This document shows, in pieces, positions 7,047 to 15,550 of a stretch of 35,724 nucleotides of DNA. Below the pieces are notes generated by a model. The model ran no database searches. It saw only the letters and a list, made by a program, of their open reading frames with translations, and was not told the origin of the DNA. Origin of the DNA: an uncultured Lysobacteraceae bacterium. Lineage in GTDB: Bacteria; Pseudomonadota; Gammaproteobacteria; Xanthomonadales; Xanthomonadaceae. The position numbers were made by a program, and so were the translations under genes. Each line of letters starts with the position of its first letter. Positions within the stretch are counted from its first letter, which is position 1. The stretch covers positions 1-35,724 of the forward strand of contig CALCNV010000057.1 of the NCBI GenBank assembly GCA_937897645.1, given 5' to 3'.

Positions 7047-8015
7047 TCAATACCACTTCTTCAAATCCATGCCCGCGTACATCGACGCCACCTGCGCGGC
7101 GTAACCGTTGAAGGGCAGGGTGGGGATGCGCTTGGCGAACAGCTTGCTCTCGTCGCCGGCGATGCGGCGCTCGCTTTTCTGGCTCCAGCGCGGGTGGTCC
7201 ACGGCGGGGTTCACGTTGGAGAAAAAACCATATTCCGAGGGCTGCAGGTCATGCCAGGCGGTTTCCGGCATCTTCTCGACGAACTTGATTTCCACGATCG
7301 ACTTGATGCTCTTGAAGCCGTACTTCCACGGCACCACCAGGCGCAGGGGCGCGCCGTTCTGCTGTGGCAGCGGCTTGCCGTAGAGTCCGGTGGCCAGCAG
7401 GGTCAGCGGATTCATCGCTTCGTCCATGCGCAGGCCTTCGCGGTACGGCCAGTTGATGGAACGGTAGCGGATGCCCGGCATCTGCACCGGGTCGGCCAGC
7501 GTGGTGAAGGCCACGTACTTGGCCTTGGAAGTGGGCTGGAACCGCTTGAGCACGTCGCCCAGGGGAACCCCCAGCCACGGGATCACCATCGACCAGCCTT
7601 CCACGCAGCGCAGGCGGTAGATGCGTTCCTCGGGCGTGAGTCCCTTGACCAGGTCCTCCAGGCCGATGCGTCCCGGTTTGGCGCATTCGCCACTGACCAC
7701 GACCGACCACGGGCGCGTCTTCAGGGTCTTGGCTGCGTTCGATGGATCGACCTTGCCGGTGCCGAATTCGTAGAAGTTGTTGTAACTGGTGACGTCGGCA
7801 AGACGGGTCAGCGGCTCGGTGGTGCGAAAGCCGGAGCGCGCCTGCTCGGGGGTAACCGTGACCTTGGGGGCGGGCGGAGGCTCGGCCTGTGCGCAACCGG
7901 CCAAGCCCAAGGCAGGTGCCATCGCCATGGCTTTCAATACATGGCGGCGCTCGCGGTAGACCGCTTCATCGGTGATCTGGCTGGACGGGATGTTCAGGAC
8001 GTCGCGCAGGGACAT
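7047..8015 (-). CDS. msrP: Protein-methionine-sulfoxide reductase catalytic subunit MsrP (YedY)
   Basis: A 322-residue molybdopterin enzyme that reduces methionine sulfoxide in periplasmic proteins. A Tat signal is present: twin arginine at residues 23-24 in 'RERRHVLKAM', then a hydrophobic stretch ending 'GLAGCAQA'. The SUOX-like fold follows, with 'TSYNNFYEFGTGKVDP' near residue 77, the molybdenum-ligand Cys137 in 'RLRCVEGWSMVIPW', and the later 'GAPLRLVVPWKYGFKSIKSI' typical of MsrP. ATG at 8013-8015 has a strong GAGGA upstream. It is the upstream gene of msrQ, on the same strand, but 310 bp of palindromic repeat lies between them. It is divergent from serC. Confidence 0.95.
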   Translation of the reverse strand: MSLRDVLNIPSSQITDEAVYRERRHVLKAMAMAPALGLAGCAQAEPPPAPKVTVTPEQARSGFRTTEPLTRLADVTSYNNFYEFGTGKVDPSNAAKTLKTRPWSVVVSGECAKPGRIGLEDLVKGLTPEERIYRLRCVEGWSMVIPWLGVPLGDVLKRFQPTSKAKYVAFTTLADPVQMPGIRYRSINWPYREGLRMDEAMNPLTLLATGLYGKPLPQQNGAPLRLVVPWKYGFKSIKSIVEIKFVEKMPETAWHDLQPSEYGFFSNVNPAVDHPRWSQKSERRIAGDESKLFAKRIPTLPFNGYAAQVASMYAGMDLKKWY

Positions 8016-8167
8016 TGGGGTTTTCCTCGTTGAGCCGGGTTACAGAGTCGGGAAGAGGGTGAAAGGTTGCATCGGCTTATTCGCATGACGGGCCCCAAAG
8101 GTTACGGTCGAAACCGTTACGAAGATGCACGAGGTCGCGTTTCGACCGTGGCTGGTGCGCTGCGGCA

Positions 8168-8173
8168 TACTAT
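8168..8173 (+). promoter_or_regulatory. Candidate serC promoter -10 element
   Basis: TACTAT at 8168-8173, in GGCATACTATGGG, lies 22 bases before the serC ATG, giving a likely 5' leader of about 15 nt that contains the GCAGGA ribosome binding site. No clear -35 element. Confidence 0.4.
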
Positions 8174-8195
8174 GGGTTCATCTTGCAGGACTGCC

Positions 8196-9293
8196 ATGAC
8201 ACGCGTCTTCAACTTCAGCGCCGGCCCCGCCACCTTGCCGGAACCGGTATTGCGCCAGGCCCAGGCGGAAATGCTCGACTGGAACGGCGTGGGCGCGTCC
8301 ATCGTGGAAATCAGCCACCGCAGCGCCGATTTCATCGCGGTGGCCGATGCGGCCGAAGCGGACTTGCGCAGCTTGATTGGAATTCCTGACGACTATGCCG
8401 TGCTGTTCCTGTCTGGCGGCGCGACCACGCAGCAGGCGTTGCTGGCATTGAATTTCGCGGCGCCCGGGCAAATCGTCGATTACGTGGTGACCGGACACTG
8501 GGGCAAGACCGCGATCAAGCAGGTTTCCCCCTACGTGACCGTCAACATCGCGGCTGATGGCGGTCCCGGTTTCCACGGCATTCCCGCCCGTGATACGTGG
8601 CAACTCACGCCCGACGCAGCCTATGTGCACATCACCGCCAATGAAACCATCCATGGCGTGGAATTCCGGCCTCTGAACGGTGATGCCGCGCCGGATGTTG
8701 GTGACGTGCCACTGTTCGCGGATTTCAGTTCCAGCATTGCATCCGAACCTATCGATGTCTCGAAGTACGGCGTGATCTATGCCGGTGCACAGAAGAACCT
8801 GGGCCCGGTGGGCGTGGCCGTGGTCATCATCCGCCGCGACCTGCTGGAACGCGCGGGCCAGCCGCGTGCGGACATCTTCGACTACCGTTCGCATGCCGCG
8901 CGCGATTCCATGCTCAACACGCCGCCGACCTGGAACTGGTACCTGGCCGGGCTGGTGTTCAAGTGGATGCTGGCCGAAGGTGGCGTGGACGAGTTCGCAC
9001 GCCGCAATGCCACCAAGTCGAAGCTGGTGTACGACGCCATCGACGCCTCGCAGGGTTTCTATCGCACCGAAGTGGTTGTGACGGCGCGTTCGCGCATGAA
9101 CATTCCTTTTTTCCTGCCAGACGAAACCCTGACTGCTCGTTTCGTGGCAGAGTCCAAGGCAGCCGGTTTGTTGGCGCTGAAAGGCCACAAGGCGGTCGGC
9201 GGCCTGCGCGCTTCGTTGTATAACGCGTTGCCGGTGGAAGGCGCACAGGCGCTGGTGGAGTTCATGCGTGATTTCCAGCAGCGCAATGGTTGA
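8196..9293 (+). CDS. serC: Phosphoserine aminotransferase (3-phosphohydroxypyruvate:glutamate)
   Basis: A 365-residue PLP enzyme of class V aminotransferase fold. It makes 3-phosphoserine from 3-phosphohydroxypyruvate in serine synthesis, and the same enzyme serves pyridoxal phosphate synthesis in many gammaproteobacteria. The N-terminus 'MTRVFNFSAGPATLPEPVL' is the family signature, followed by 'MLDWNGVGASIVEISHRS' and 'LFLSGGATTQQ'. The PLP lysine is K200 in 'YAGAQKNLGPVG'. The C-terminal part has the expected 'GLRASLYNALP'. The frame is open further upstream, but the ATG at 8196 gives the conserved N-terminus and has GCAGGA five bases before it. pheA and aroA follow on the same strand, the usual xanthomonad order. 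Confidence 0.97.
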   Translation: MTRVFNFSAGPATLPEPVLRQAQAEMLDWNGVGASIVEISHRSADFIAVADAAEADLRSLIGIPDDYAVLFLSGGATTQQALLALNFAAPGQIVDYVVTGHWGKTAIKQVSPYVTVNIAADGGPGFHGIPARDTWQLTPDAAYVHITANETIHGVEFRPLNGDAAPDVGDVPLFADFSSSIASEPIDVSKYGVIYAGAQKNLGPVGVAVVIIRRDLLERAGQPRADIFDYRSHAARDSMLNTPPTWNWYLAGLVFKWMLAEGGVDEFARRNATKSKLVYDAIDASQGFYRTEVVVTARSRMNIPFFLPDETLTARFVAESKAAGLLALKGHKAVGGLRASLYNALPVEGAQALVEFMRDFQQRNG

Positions 9294-9320
9294 TGTAGAA
9301 AAAATCAATATGTGGGAGCG

Positions 9321-9390
9321 TGTAGGAGCAACGTAAGTCGCGATGAAGCTCCACCAGTAAAGCCTCATCGCGACTTACGTCGCTCCTACA
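9321..9390. repeat. Palindromic element with 26-bp arms between serC and pheA
   Basis: Bases 9321-9346 (TGTAGGAGCAACGTAAGTCG...) and 9365-9390 are complementary over 26 positions with a single mismatch, with an 18-nt loop. Partial extra copies of TGTAGGAGC/GCTCCTACA flank it (9311-9320, 9399-9410). This is a 'GTAGGAGCGACGTAAGTCGCGA' type intergenic palindrome. It may end or attenuate serC transcription or protect the mRNA end. Confidence 0.8.
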
Positions 9391-9437
9391 GTCGTCTACA
9401 TGCTCCTACAAGAAATAGATAGCGAATCGAGAGAAAC

Positions 9438-10571
9438 ATGGCCGCAAAGCCCAAGAAAACGACGAAGAAAATCGCCAAGCCCACCGCCGCGCCGCCGGTG
9501 CTCGCCGATGTGCGTGCCCATATCGACGGCATTGATCGCCAGATCCAGGCGCTGATCGCGGATCGTGCGGCCTACGCGCTGCAGGTCGGCAAGGCCAAGG
9601 GCAAGCTCGCCGCTGCAGTCGATTACTATCGACCCGAGCGCGAAGCCCAGGTGCTGCGCATGGTGGTGGATCGCAACGAAGGCCCGCTCAGCGACGAACT
9701 GCTGGTGCATGTGTTCCGCGAAATCATGTCGGCCTGCCTTGCCCAGCAGGAGCCACTGAAGGTCGGTTTCCTCGGGCCGGAAGGCACCTTCAGCCAGCAG
9801 GCGGTGATGAAGCATTTCGGTCGCTCCGCGCACGGCCTGCCGCTGGCGAGCATCGAGGAAGTGTTCCAGGAAGTGGAAAACGGCAACGCCGATTTCGGCG
9901 TGGTGCCGGTGGAGAATTCGGGGCAGGGCACCATCCAGGTGACGCTGGACATGTTCCTCACTTCCAATCTGAAGATATGCGGCGAAGTCGAGCTGCGCGT
10001 GCACCAGTACCTTTTGTCGCGCACCGGCCGCATCGAGGACATCGAACGCATCTACTCACACCCGCAGTCGTTCGCGCAGACCTCGGCATGGTTGCGCGCC
10101 AATCTGCCCAAGGTCGAGAAGATCGCGGTGTCCAGCAACGCCGAAGGCGCGCGCCGCGCACGCAACGCCGAGGACGCGGCCAGCATCGGCGGCGAGAGCG
10201 CGGGGCATGTGTACGGCCTGAAGAAAGTCGTGATGAGTCCCATCCAAGACGAGGCCGACAACACCACGCGCTTCCTGGTGATCGGGCGCAGCATCTTCCC
10301 GACTTCCGGGCATGACCGTACCTCGGTGCTGGTCTTCATCCACGACAAGCCGGGCGCATTGTTCGACGTGCTCAGCCCGTTCGCCCGCCACGGCATCAGC
10401 ATGAACCGCATCGAATCGCGGCCTTCGCACCATGCCAAGTGGGAATACGGTTTCTTCATCGACCTGGCCGGGCATGTGGATGACGAGGCAATGAAGAAGG
10501 CATTGGCGGAGCTGAAGTCGCACTCGGCGCAGATCAAGGTGCTGGGGTCGTATCCGGTGGCGGTGCCGTAG
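9438..10571 (+). CDS. pheA: Bifunctional chorismate mutase/prephenate dehydratase (P-protein)
   Basis: A 377-residue enzyme that converts chorismate through prephenate to phenylpyruvate, the committed route to phenylalanine. After a Lys/Pro-rich N-terminal tail of about 20 residues comes the AroQ helical mutase domain (about 22-105, 'VRAHIDGIDRQIQALIADRA'). The dehydratase domain follows (about 107-285), starting 'KVGFLGPEGTFSQQA' and containing 'VPVENSGQGTI' and the catalytic TRF motif in 'DNTTRFLVIG'. The C-terminal ACT domain (about 297-372) has both phenylalanine-binding marks, 'GALFDVL' and 'ESRPS', so feedback inhibition by phenylalanine is expected. ATG 9438 has GAGAGAAA upstream. It stands between serC and aroA. 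Confidence 0.97.
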   Translation: MAAKPKKTTKKIAKPTAAPPVLADVRAHIDGIDRQIQALIADRAAYALQVGKAKGKLAAAVDYYRPEREAQVLRMVVDRNEGPLSDELLVHVFREIMSACLAQQEPLKVGFLGPEGTFSQQAVMKHFGRSAHGLPLASIEEVFQEVENGNADFGVVPVENSGQGTIQVTLDMFLTSNLKICGEVELRVHQYLLSRTGRIEDIERIYSHPQSFAQTSAWLRANLPKVEKIAVSSNAEGARRARNAEDAASIGGESAGHVYGLKKVVMSPIQDEADNTTRFLVIGRSIFPTSGHDRTSVLVFIHDKPGALFDVLSPFARHGISMNRIESRPSHHAKWEYGFFIDLAGHVDDEAMKKALAELKSHSAQIKVLGSYPVAVP

Positions 10572-10671
10572 GGTTGGTCGATTAGCGTGTTTAAACCGAT
10601 GCGCTGACCCTCAAGGCATAGGCGCAGCTGAATTCAAGCGAGTCGGGGTAACGCTCAATTGCAAGATCAGG

Positions 10672-10699
10672 ATGGATCCCAGCGTGCGCTGGGATGACG
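10672..10699. repeat. 28-bp GGATCCCAGC-type hairpin repeat
   Basis: ATGGATCCCAGC..GCTGGGATGACG forms a hairpin (TCCCAGCG with CGCTGGGA). It lies in the pheA-aroA gap, 26 bp before the aroA start. Relatives occur at 15415, 15487, 32617 and 32663. Confidence 0.75.
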
Positions 10700-10724
10700 A
10701 AGTGGGCGGTATTGGAAAGAGATA

Positions 10725-12038
10725 ATGACTGACAGTAAAGACTGGATCGTTTCGCGCGGGAAGGCATTGCAGGGCGACATCGAAATCCCCGGCGACAAGT
10801 CCGTATCCCATCGTGCGGTGATGTTCGCGGCGCTGGCCGATGGCGTGTCACGCATCGACGGCTTCCTGGAGGGCGAAGACACCCGCGCCACGGCCGCCAT
10901 GTTCGCCAGGATGGGCGTGCGCATCGAAACGCCGTCCGCCTCGCAGCGCATCGTGCATGGCGTCGGCCTGCATGGGTTGCGGGCGCCGTCGGAAGCGCTG
11001 GATTGCGGGAATGCCGGCACCGGCATGCGTTTGATCGCCGGCGTGCTGGCGGGGCAGGCCTTCGACAGCATCCTGGTGGGCGATGAATCACTGTCAAAGC
11101 GTCCGATGCGCCGCATCATGGATCCCCTGTCGAAGATGGGTGCGCGCATTGATGCGCAGCCGGGCGGGGTGCCGCCTTTGCATATCCACGGCGGCCAGTC
11201 GCTGCACGGCATCGATTACACGCTGGAAGTCGCCAGCGCACAGGTGAAGTCGGCGGTGCTGCTCGCGGGCCTGTATGCGCAGGGTGAAACCGCCGTGCAC
11301 GAACCGCACCCCACCCGCGATTACACGGAACGCATGCTGTCTGCCTTCGGCGTCGACATCGAATTCTCGCCCGGCTACGCGCGCCTGCAGGGCGGGCAGC
11401 GCCTGCGCGCTACCGACATCGCCGTGCCTGCGGATTTTTCATCGGCGGCCTTCTTCATCGTTGCCGCCACCCTGGTGCCCGGTTCAGAACTGCGCCTGCG
11501 CGCCGTCGGCCTGAATCCAAGACGCACTGGCCTGTTGCTGGCGCTGCGCGCCATGGGTGCGGACATACGCGAAGAAAACCCGAGCGAGCACGGTGGTGAG
11601 CGGGTCGCGGACCTGGTCGTTCGCCATACGCCGCTACATGGCATCGAAGTGCCCGAGAGCATCGTGCCGGACATGATCGACGAATTCCCGGCGCTGTTCG
11701 TGGCCGCGGCATGTGCCGAAGGCAAGACCATCGTGCGCGGCGCGGCCGAATTGCGGGTGAAGGAGTCCGATCGCCTGGCTTCTATGGCAACTGGCCTGCG
11801 TGCGTTGGGCATCCAGGTGGATGAAACCCCTGACGGTGCCACGATCCACGGCGGCACGCTCACAGGTGGATCGGTGCAAAGCCACGGCGATCATCGCATC
11901 GCCATGGCCTTCAGTGTCGCTGCGCAACTGGCGTTGGGCGAAGTGCGGATTGCAGACGTTGCCAACGTGGCCACGTCGTTCCCGGGTTATGACGCGCTGG
12001 CCGAACGCGTGGGGTTCGGCAGTTTTACCGGTGCGTGA
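10725..12038 (+). CDS. aroA: 3-phosphoshikimate 1-carboxyvinyltransferase (EPSP synthase)
   Basis: A 437-residue enzyme that joins shikimate 3-phosphate and phosphoenolpyruvate in the shikimate pathway. Landmarks are 'GDKSVSHRA' with K25, 'DCGNAGTGMRL' (94-103), 'ASAQVKSAVLLAGL', 'DFSSAAFF', 'LRVKESDRLA' and 'DHRIAMAF'. The overall wording is closer to the CP4/class II-like group than to E. coli AroA, but the residue matching E. coli Gly96 is glycine (G98), not the alanine of the CP4 enzyme. ATG 10725 has GAAAGAGA upstream. It ends 3 bp before the convergent TonB-type gene. Last gene of the serC-pheA-aroA row, which supplies chorismate for pheA. Confidence 0.97.
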   Translation: MTDSKDWIVSRGKALQGDIEIPGDKSVSHRAVMFAALADGVSRIDGFLEGEDTRATAAMFARMGVRIETPSASQRIVHGVGLHGLRAPSEALDCGNAGTGMRLIAGVLAGQAFDSILVGDESLSKRPMRRIMDPLSKMGARIDAQPGGVPPLHIHGGQSLHGIDYTLEVASAQVKSAVLLAGLYAQGETAVHEPHPTRDYTERMLSAFGVDIEFSPGYARLQGGQRLRATDIAVPADFSSAAFFIVAATLVPGSELRLRAVGLNPRRTGLLLALRAMGADIREENPSEHGGERVADLVVRHTPLHGIEVPESIVPDMIDEFPALFVAAACAEGKTIVRGAAELRVKESDRLASMATGLRALGIQVDETPDGATIHGGTLTGGSVQSHGDHRIAMAFSVAAQLALGEVRIADVANVATSFPGYDALAERVGFGSFTGA

Positions 12039-12041
12039 AAC

Positions 12042-12695
12042 CTAGTTCTGGGTCTTGAATTCGATCGGGATCACCAGGCTTGCCGCCACCGGCTGCCCAT
12101 CGCGTTGCGCGGGCTGGAAGCGCCATTTCCTCACCGCCTCCAGCGCGGCGCGATCCAGGTCGCGCGAGCCACTGTTTTTCTCCAGCGTGACATCGGTGGG
12201 CATGCCGCTGGCATCCACGGCCACGCGCACCAGCACCGTGCCGCTTTGGCCGTTGCGCAGGGCAGCGGGCGGATACTCCGGCGGCGGTTTTTGCCCGGGC
12301 AGCGGAACGGGCTGGTCGCCGGGTGCCATCGCCACCGTCGCCGCCGCAGCAGGGCCGGGTTCGGCTGTGCTGGGAGTGGTGGTCTCGTCTATCGGGTCGG
12401 GCAGCGCCGCCGGTGGTGTTTCCACCAGTTGTGGACGCTGTGCCGCGGGCTTGCCAGCCGCGGGCATGTCGCTGGCACCGTCGCCGCCGGGCAGGGGCTC
12501 CGGCAGCGGCTGCATTCCGCTTAATGCCTTGTCCGCAGCGGTCGGCTCGGCCTTGAAGAAGCCCTGGTCGCGGCCACGCCACCACACGATCACGAACAGC
12601 AGCAGGCCAATGCCGAATGCAATGCCGGCGATGCGCAACACGCGTCGCGGCAGGCGGAAGACGAGTTCGGAATCTTGGTGTTCGCTGGCAGGCAT
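12042..12695 (-). CDS. Energy transducer TonB family protein
   Basis: A 217-residue inner-membrane protein with TonB layout: a short cytoplasmic head, one membrane segment (about residues 16-40, ending 'VIVWWRGRDQG'), a Pro/Ala/Glu-rich periplasmic linker (about 45-140) and a C-terminal TonB domain ('PPPEYPPAALRNGQSGTVLV' to 'RKWRFQPAQRDGQPV'). TonB proteins carry proton-motive energy to outer-membrane receptors; xanthomonads have many copies. No ExbB/ExbD or receptor gene is near, so its partner is unknown. The ATG at 12693-12695 is used; a TTG at 12707 would add four residues. It is convergent with aroA with only 3 bp between the stop codons. Confidence 0.85.
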   Translation of the reverse strand: MPASEHQDSELVFRLPRRVLRIAGIAFGIGLLLFVIVWWRGRDQGFFKAEPTAADKALSGMQPLPEPLPGGDGASDMPAAGKPAAQRPQLVETPPAALPDPIDETTTPSTAEPGPAAAATVAMAPGDQPVPLPGQKPPPEYPPAALRNGQSGTVLVRVAVDASGMPTDVTLEKNSGSRDLDRAALEAVRKWRFQPAQRDGQPVAASLVIPIEFKTQN

Positions 12696-12928
12696 GGCAG
12701 GTCCCAATCAATTCGGTCCAATTTTGGCACAGCCGGCGTTAACCGGGCTTTGAACTTGCGTGCAATTCGCACGTTGGGAGCGGCTGGCATCAGGAACGGC
12801 AGGTCCAGCATGCGCGGGCTGGTAGAGTACGCGTGCATCTTCCATGCGATACACGCACGGCCTCCTTGCCCATCGAGGCCAGCGTTGGCTGACTTGAACC
12901 CTTTGCACCCAAGCCCAGGACATTGCCC

Positions 12929-13990
12929 GTGAACGAACGCTTCCAGTCGCTGGTGTATGGCACGGTGTTCGCGATTGCCGTGGGCTGGCTCCTGTTCATC
13001 GCCCGCGACATCCTGGTGCCGGTGGTTTTCAGCGTGCTGGTGATCTACGTGATCCTGGGCTTGGCGCGATTGCTCGCAAGGATCCCGGTCATGGGCAGCA
13101 CGCAACCGACCAAGCTGCATTACGCCGTGTCGATCCTGCTGATCGTGCTGGCCCTTTTCGCGGGTGCGTCATTGCTGCTGTCACAGATGGTGCGCGTGGC
13201 CGAGTTGGCGCCGCAATACCTGGCATCGCTGCTGACCACCATCCAGCGCGGTGCCGTGGCGCTCGGTATTGAATCCGAGCCCAGCTGGACCAGCCTGCGC
13301 GCCGAATTCCTCAAACACATCAGCCTCACCGGCATCGCCGGCGGCACCATGACCCTGGTGCTCTCCTTGCTCGGCAGCCTGATCGTGGTGTCGCTGTACG
13401 TTGCCTTCCTGCTCCTGGAGCAGAAGGTCATGCCGGCGAAACTGGCCGCCATCGGGCGCGAAACCGGCGGTGGCGAACAACTGCAGAAGATCATCACCCA
13501 CGTCAATGCCCGCATCGGTACCTACCTGGCGATGAAGACGCTGATCAGCCTGCTGACCGCCGTCGTCAGCTACGTGATCATGCGGCTGTTCGGCCTGGAG
13601 TTCGCCGCGTTCTGGGCGGTGCTGATCTTCTTCCTGAATTTCATTCCCTACGTGGGTTCATGGCTCAGCGTGCTGATCCCCTCGCTGTTCGCGCTGCTGC
13701 AGTTCGGCAGCGAATTGCACCTGGTGTTGGGCATCATCGCCGTGCTGTCGGTGGCGCAGTTCTTCCTCGGGAATTTCCTCGACCCGTACCTGATGGCGAA
13801 TTCGCTCAACCTCAGCGGCTTCGCGATCCTGATCAGCCTGGCGGCCTGGGCCGCGCTATGGGGCATACCGGGTGCATTCCTGGCCGTGCCCATCACCGCC
13901 TGCATCACCATGGTGCTGGCGGAATTCAAGGGCACCCGGCCCATCGCCATCCTGATGTCACGCAACGGAACCGTGGGCGACGACGCCTGA
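12929..13990 (+). CDS. AI-2E family transporter (PerM/YdgG-type)
   Basis: A 353-residue polytopic membrane protein with about seven or eight hydrophobic segments (for example about 10-45, 68-92, 140-165, 200-290 in several pieces, 300-340). The conserved C-terminal block of the family is visible: 'FGLEFAAFWAVLIFFLNFIP', 'YVGSWLSVLIPSLFALLQFG', 'NFLDPYLMANSLNLSGFAIL' and 'WGIPGAFLAVPITACI'. The name comes from E. coli TqsA, proposed to export autoinducer-2; many members have other or unknown substrates, and no luxS is in the window. GTG 12929 is chosen because AGGA lies nine bases before it; a TTG at 12923 would add two residues. serS follows 99 bp downstream on the same strand. Confidence 0.88.
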   Translation: MNERFQSLVYGTVFAIAVGWLLFIARDILVPVVFSVLVIYVILGLARLLARIPVMGSTQPTKLHYAVSILLIVLALFAGASLLLSQMVRVAELAPQYLASLLTTIQRGAVALGIESEPSWTSLRAEFLKHISLTGIAGGTMTLVLSLLGSLIVVSLYVAFLLLEQKVMPAKLAAIGRETGGGEQLQKIITHVNARIGTYLAMKTLISLLTAVVSYVIMRLFGLEFAAFWAVLIFFLNFIPYVGSWLSVLIPSLFALLQFGSELHLVLGIIAVLSVAQFFLGNFLDPYLMANSLNLSGFAILISLAAWAALWGIPGAFLAVPITACITMVLAEFKGTRPIAILMSRNGTVGDDA

Positions 13991-14089
13991 TCCGGGCCGC
14001 GATGTGTCGTCCACAGTCCGTCCTGCGCAGCAAGCCCCGGCATAAAAGGCGATAATTGCGCCCCACGTTTTTTTGCTGCCCGACGACCC

Positions 14090-15370
14090 ATGCTCGATCC
14101 CACCCTGCTGCGCGCCAACCCCGCCGAACTCGCCCAACGCCTGCTGGCCACCCGTGGCCACGTGCTCGACGTAGCCGCGCTGGAATCGCTGGAGTCCGCG
14201 CGCAAGCAGCTGCAGACCCGCACCCAGGAACTGCAGAACCTGCGCAACACCCGTTCCAAGGCCATCGGCCAGGCCAAGGCGAAGGGCGAGGATGTGGCTG
14301 CCCTGATGGTGGAAGTCGCGGGCTTCGGCGAGGAGTTGAAGGCGTCGGAAGTGGAGCTGGAGCGCATCCGCGCCGAGATCGAAGCCATCGCACTGGGCCT
14401 GCCCAATCTTCCGCACGCCAGCGTGCCGCCGGGCAGCGACGAAACCGGCAATGTCGAACAGCACCGCTGGGGCACGCCACGCGATTTCGATTTCGAGGTG
14501 AAAGACCATGTCGAGCTGGGCGTTCGCCACGGCTGGCTGGATGGCGACGCCGGCGCGAAATTGTCGGGCGCGCGTTTCACCGTGCTGCGCGGGCAACTGG
14601 CGCGGCTGCACCGGGCGCTGGCGCAATTCATGCTCGACTTGCACAGCAACGAACACGGCTATGAAGAAACCAATGTCCCGCTGATCGTCAACGAAGACTC
14701 GATGCGCGGCACTGGCCAGCTACCGAAATTCGAGGAGGATCTTTTCTCTACCCTGGTCGGCGAGAGCAAGCGCTACCTGATCCCGACCTCGGAAGTCCCG
14801 CTGACCAATATCGTGCGTGACGAAATCCTCGAGGACGGCGCGTTGCCGCTGCGCATGACCGCGCACTCCATGTGCTTCCGCGCCGAAGCCGGCAGCCACG
14901 GCCGCGACACGCGCGGCATGATCCGCCAGCACCAGTTCGAGAAGGTGGAGATGGTATCGATCGCGCGTCCGTCCGAGAGCTACGACGAACACGAGCGCAT
15001 GACCCGTTGCGCGGAAGTTGTGCTGGAAAAACTCGGCCTGCCGTACAAGCGCATGCTGCTGTGCACCGGCGACATGGGTTTCTCCGCCACCAAGACTTAT
15101 GACCTGGAAGTCTGGCTGCCGTCGCAAGGCACCTACCGCGAGATTTCCTCGTGCTCCAACTGCGAGGACTTCCAGGCCCGTCGCATGCAGGCGCGTTGGC
15201 GCAATCCCGCCACCGGCAAGCCGGAACCCGTGCATACGCTCAACGGTTCGGGTGTTGCCGTCGGCCGCTGCATGATCGCGGTGATGGAGAACTACCAGAA
15301 CGCGGATGGGTCGATCACGATTCCCGAGGTGTTGCGGACGTATATGGGTGGGGTTGAAACAATCTCGTAG
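14090..15370 (+). CDS. serS: Serine-tRNA ligase
   Basis: A 426-residue class II aminoacyl-tRNA synthetase that charges tRNA-Ser. The N-terminal 27-105 region is the long antiparallel coiled-coil arm that contacts the long variable arm of tRNA-Ser. The catalytic core follows from about residue 125, with 'TSEVPLTN', motif 2 'CFRAEAGSHGRDTRGMIRQ' and 'QFEKVEM', the 'EISSCSNCEDFQARRMQ' segment, and motif 3 'LNGSGVAVGRCMIAVMENYQ'. Length matches the family (about 425-430). Start ATG 14090; no good Shine-Dalgarno, but an AT-rich GATAATTG box at about 14051-14058 could be the -10. A matching tRNA-Ser(UGA) gene lies 1.9 kb downstream. Confidence 0.97.
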   Translation: MLDPTLLRANPAELAQRLLATRGHVLDVAALESLESARKQLQTRTQELQNLRNTRSKAIGQAKAKGEDVAALMVEVAGFGEELKASEVELERIRAEIEAIALGLPNLPHASVPPGSDETGNVEQHRWGTPRDFDFEVKDHVELGVRHGWLDGDAGAKLSGARFTVLRGQLARLHRALAQFMLDLHSNEHGYEETNVPLIVNEDSMRGTGQLPKFEEDLFSTLVGESKRYLIPTSEVPLTNIVRDEILEDGALPLRMTAHSMCFRAEAGSHGRDTRGMIRQHQFEKVEMVSIARPSESYDEHERMTRCAEVVLEKLGLPYKRMLLCTGDMGFSATKTYDLEVWLPSQGTYREISSCSNCEDFQARRMQARWRNPATGKPEPVHTLNGSGVAVGRCMIAVMENYQNADGSITIPEVLRTYMGGVETIS

Positions 15371-15414
15371 TCATTCAAGGTTCTGAATCAGGTCGGTGCC
15401 GCAATAAATAGCGA

Positions 15415-15514
15415 CGTCATCCCAGCGAACGCTGGGATCCATCTTGATCTTCCTGGGTGGATCGAACGTCACTAGCCAAAGTCAAAATGGGTCCCAGCTT
15501 GCGCTGGGATGACG
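15415..15514. repeat. Pair of inverted 28-bp GGATCCCAGC-type hairpin repeats
   Basis: Two copies of the 28-bp repeat, one at 15415-15442 (CGTCATCCCAGC...) and one in the opposite direction at 15487-15514 (ATGGGTCCCAGC...), lie in the serS-azoR gap. Each is a hairpin by itself, and together they can fold into a longer stem. They sit after two convergent genes and may act as a bidirectional transcription end. Confidence 0.75.
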
Positions 15515-15550
15515 CCCCGTATTTTCATTACTGCGAGAAAACGTCGTCCC

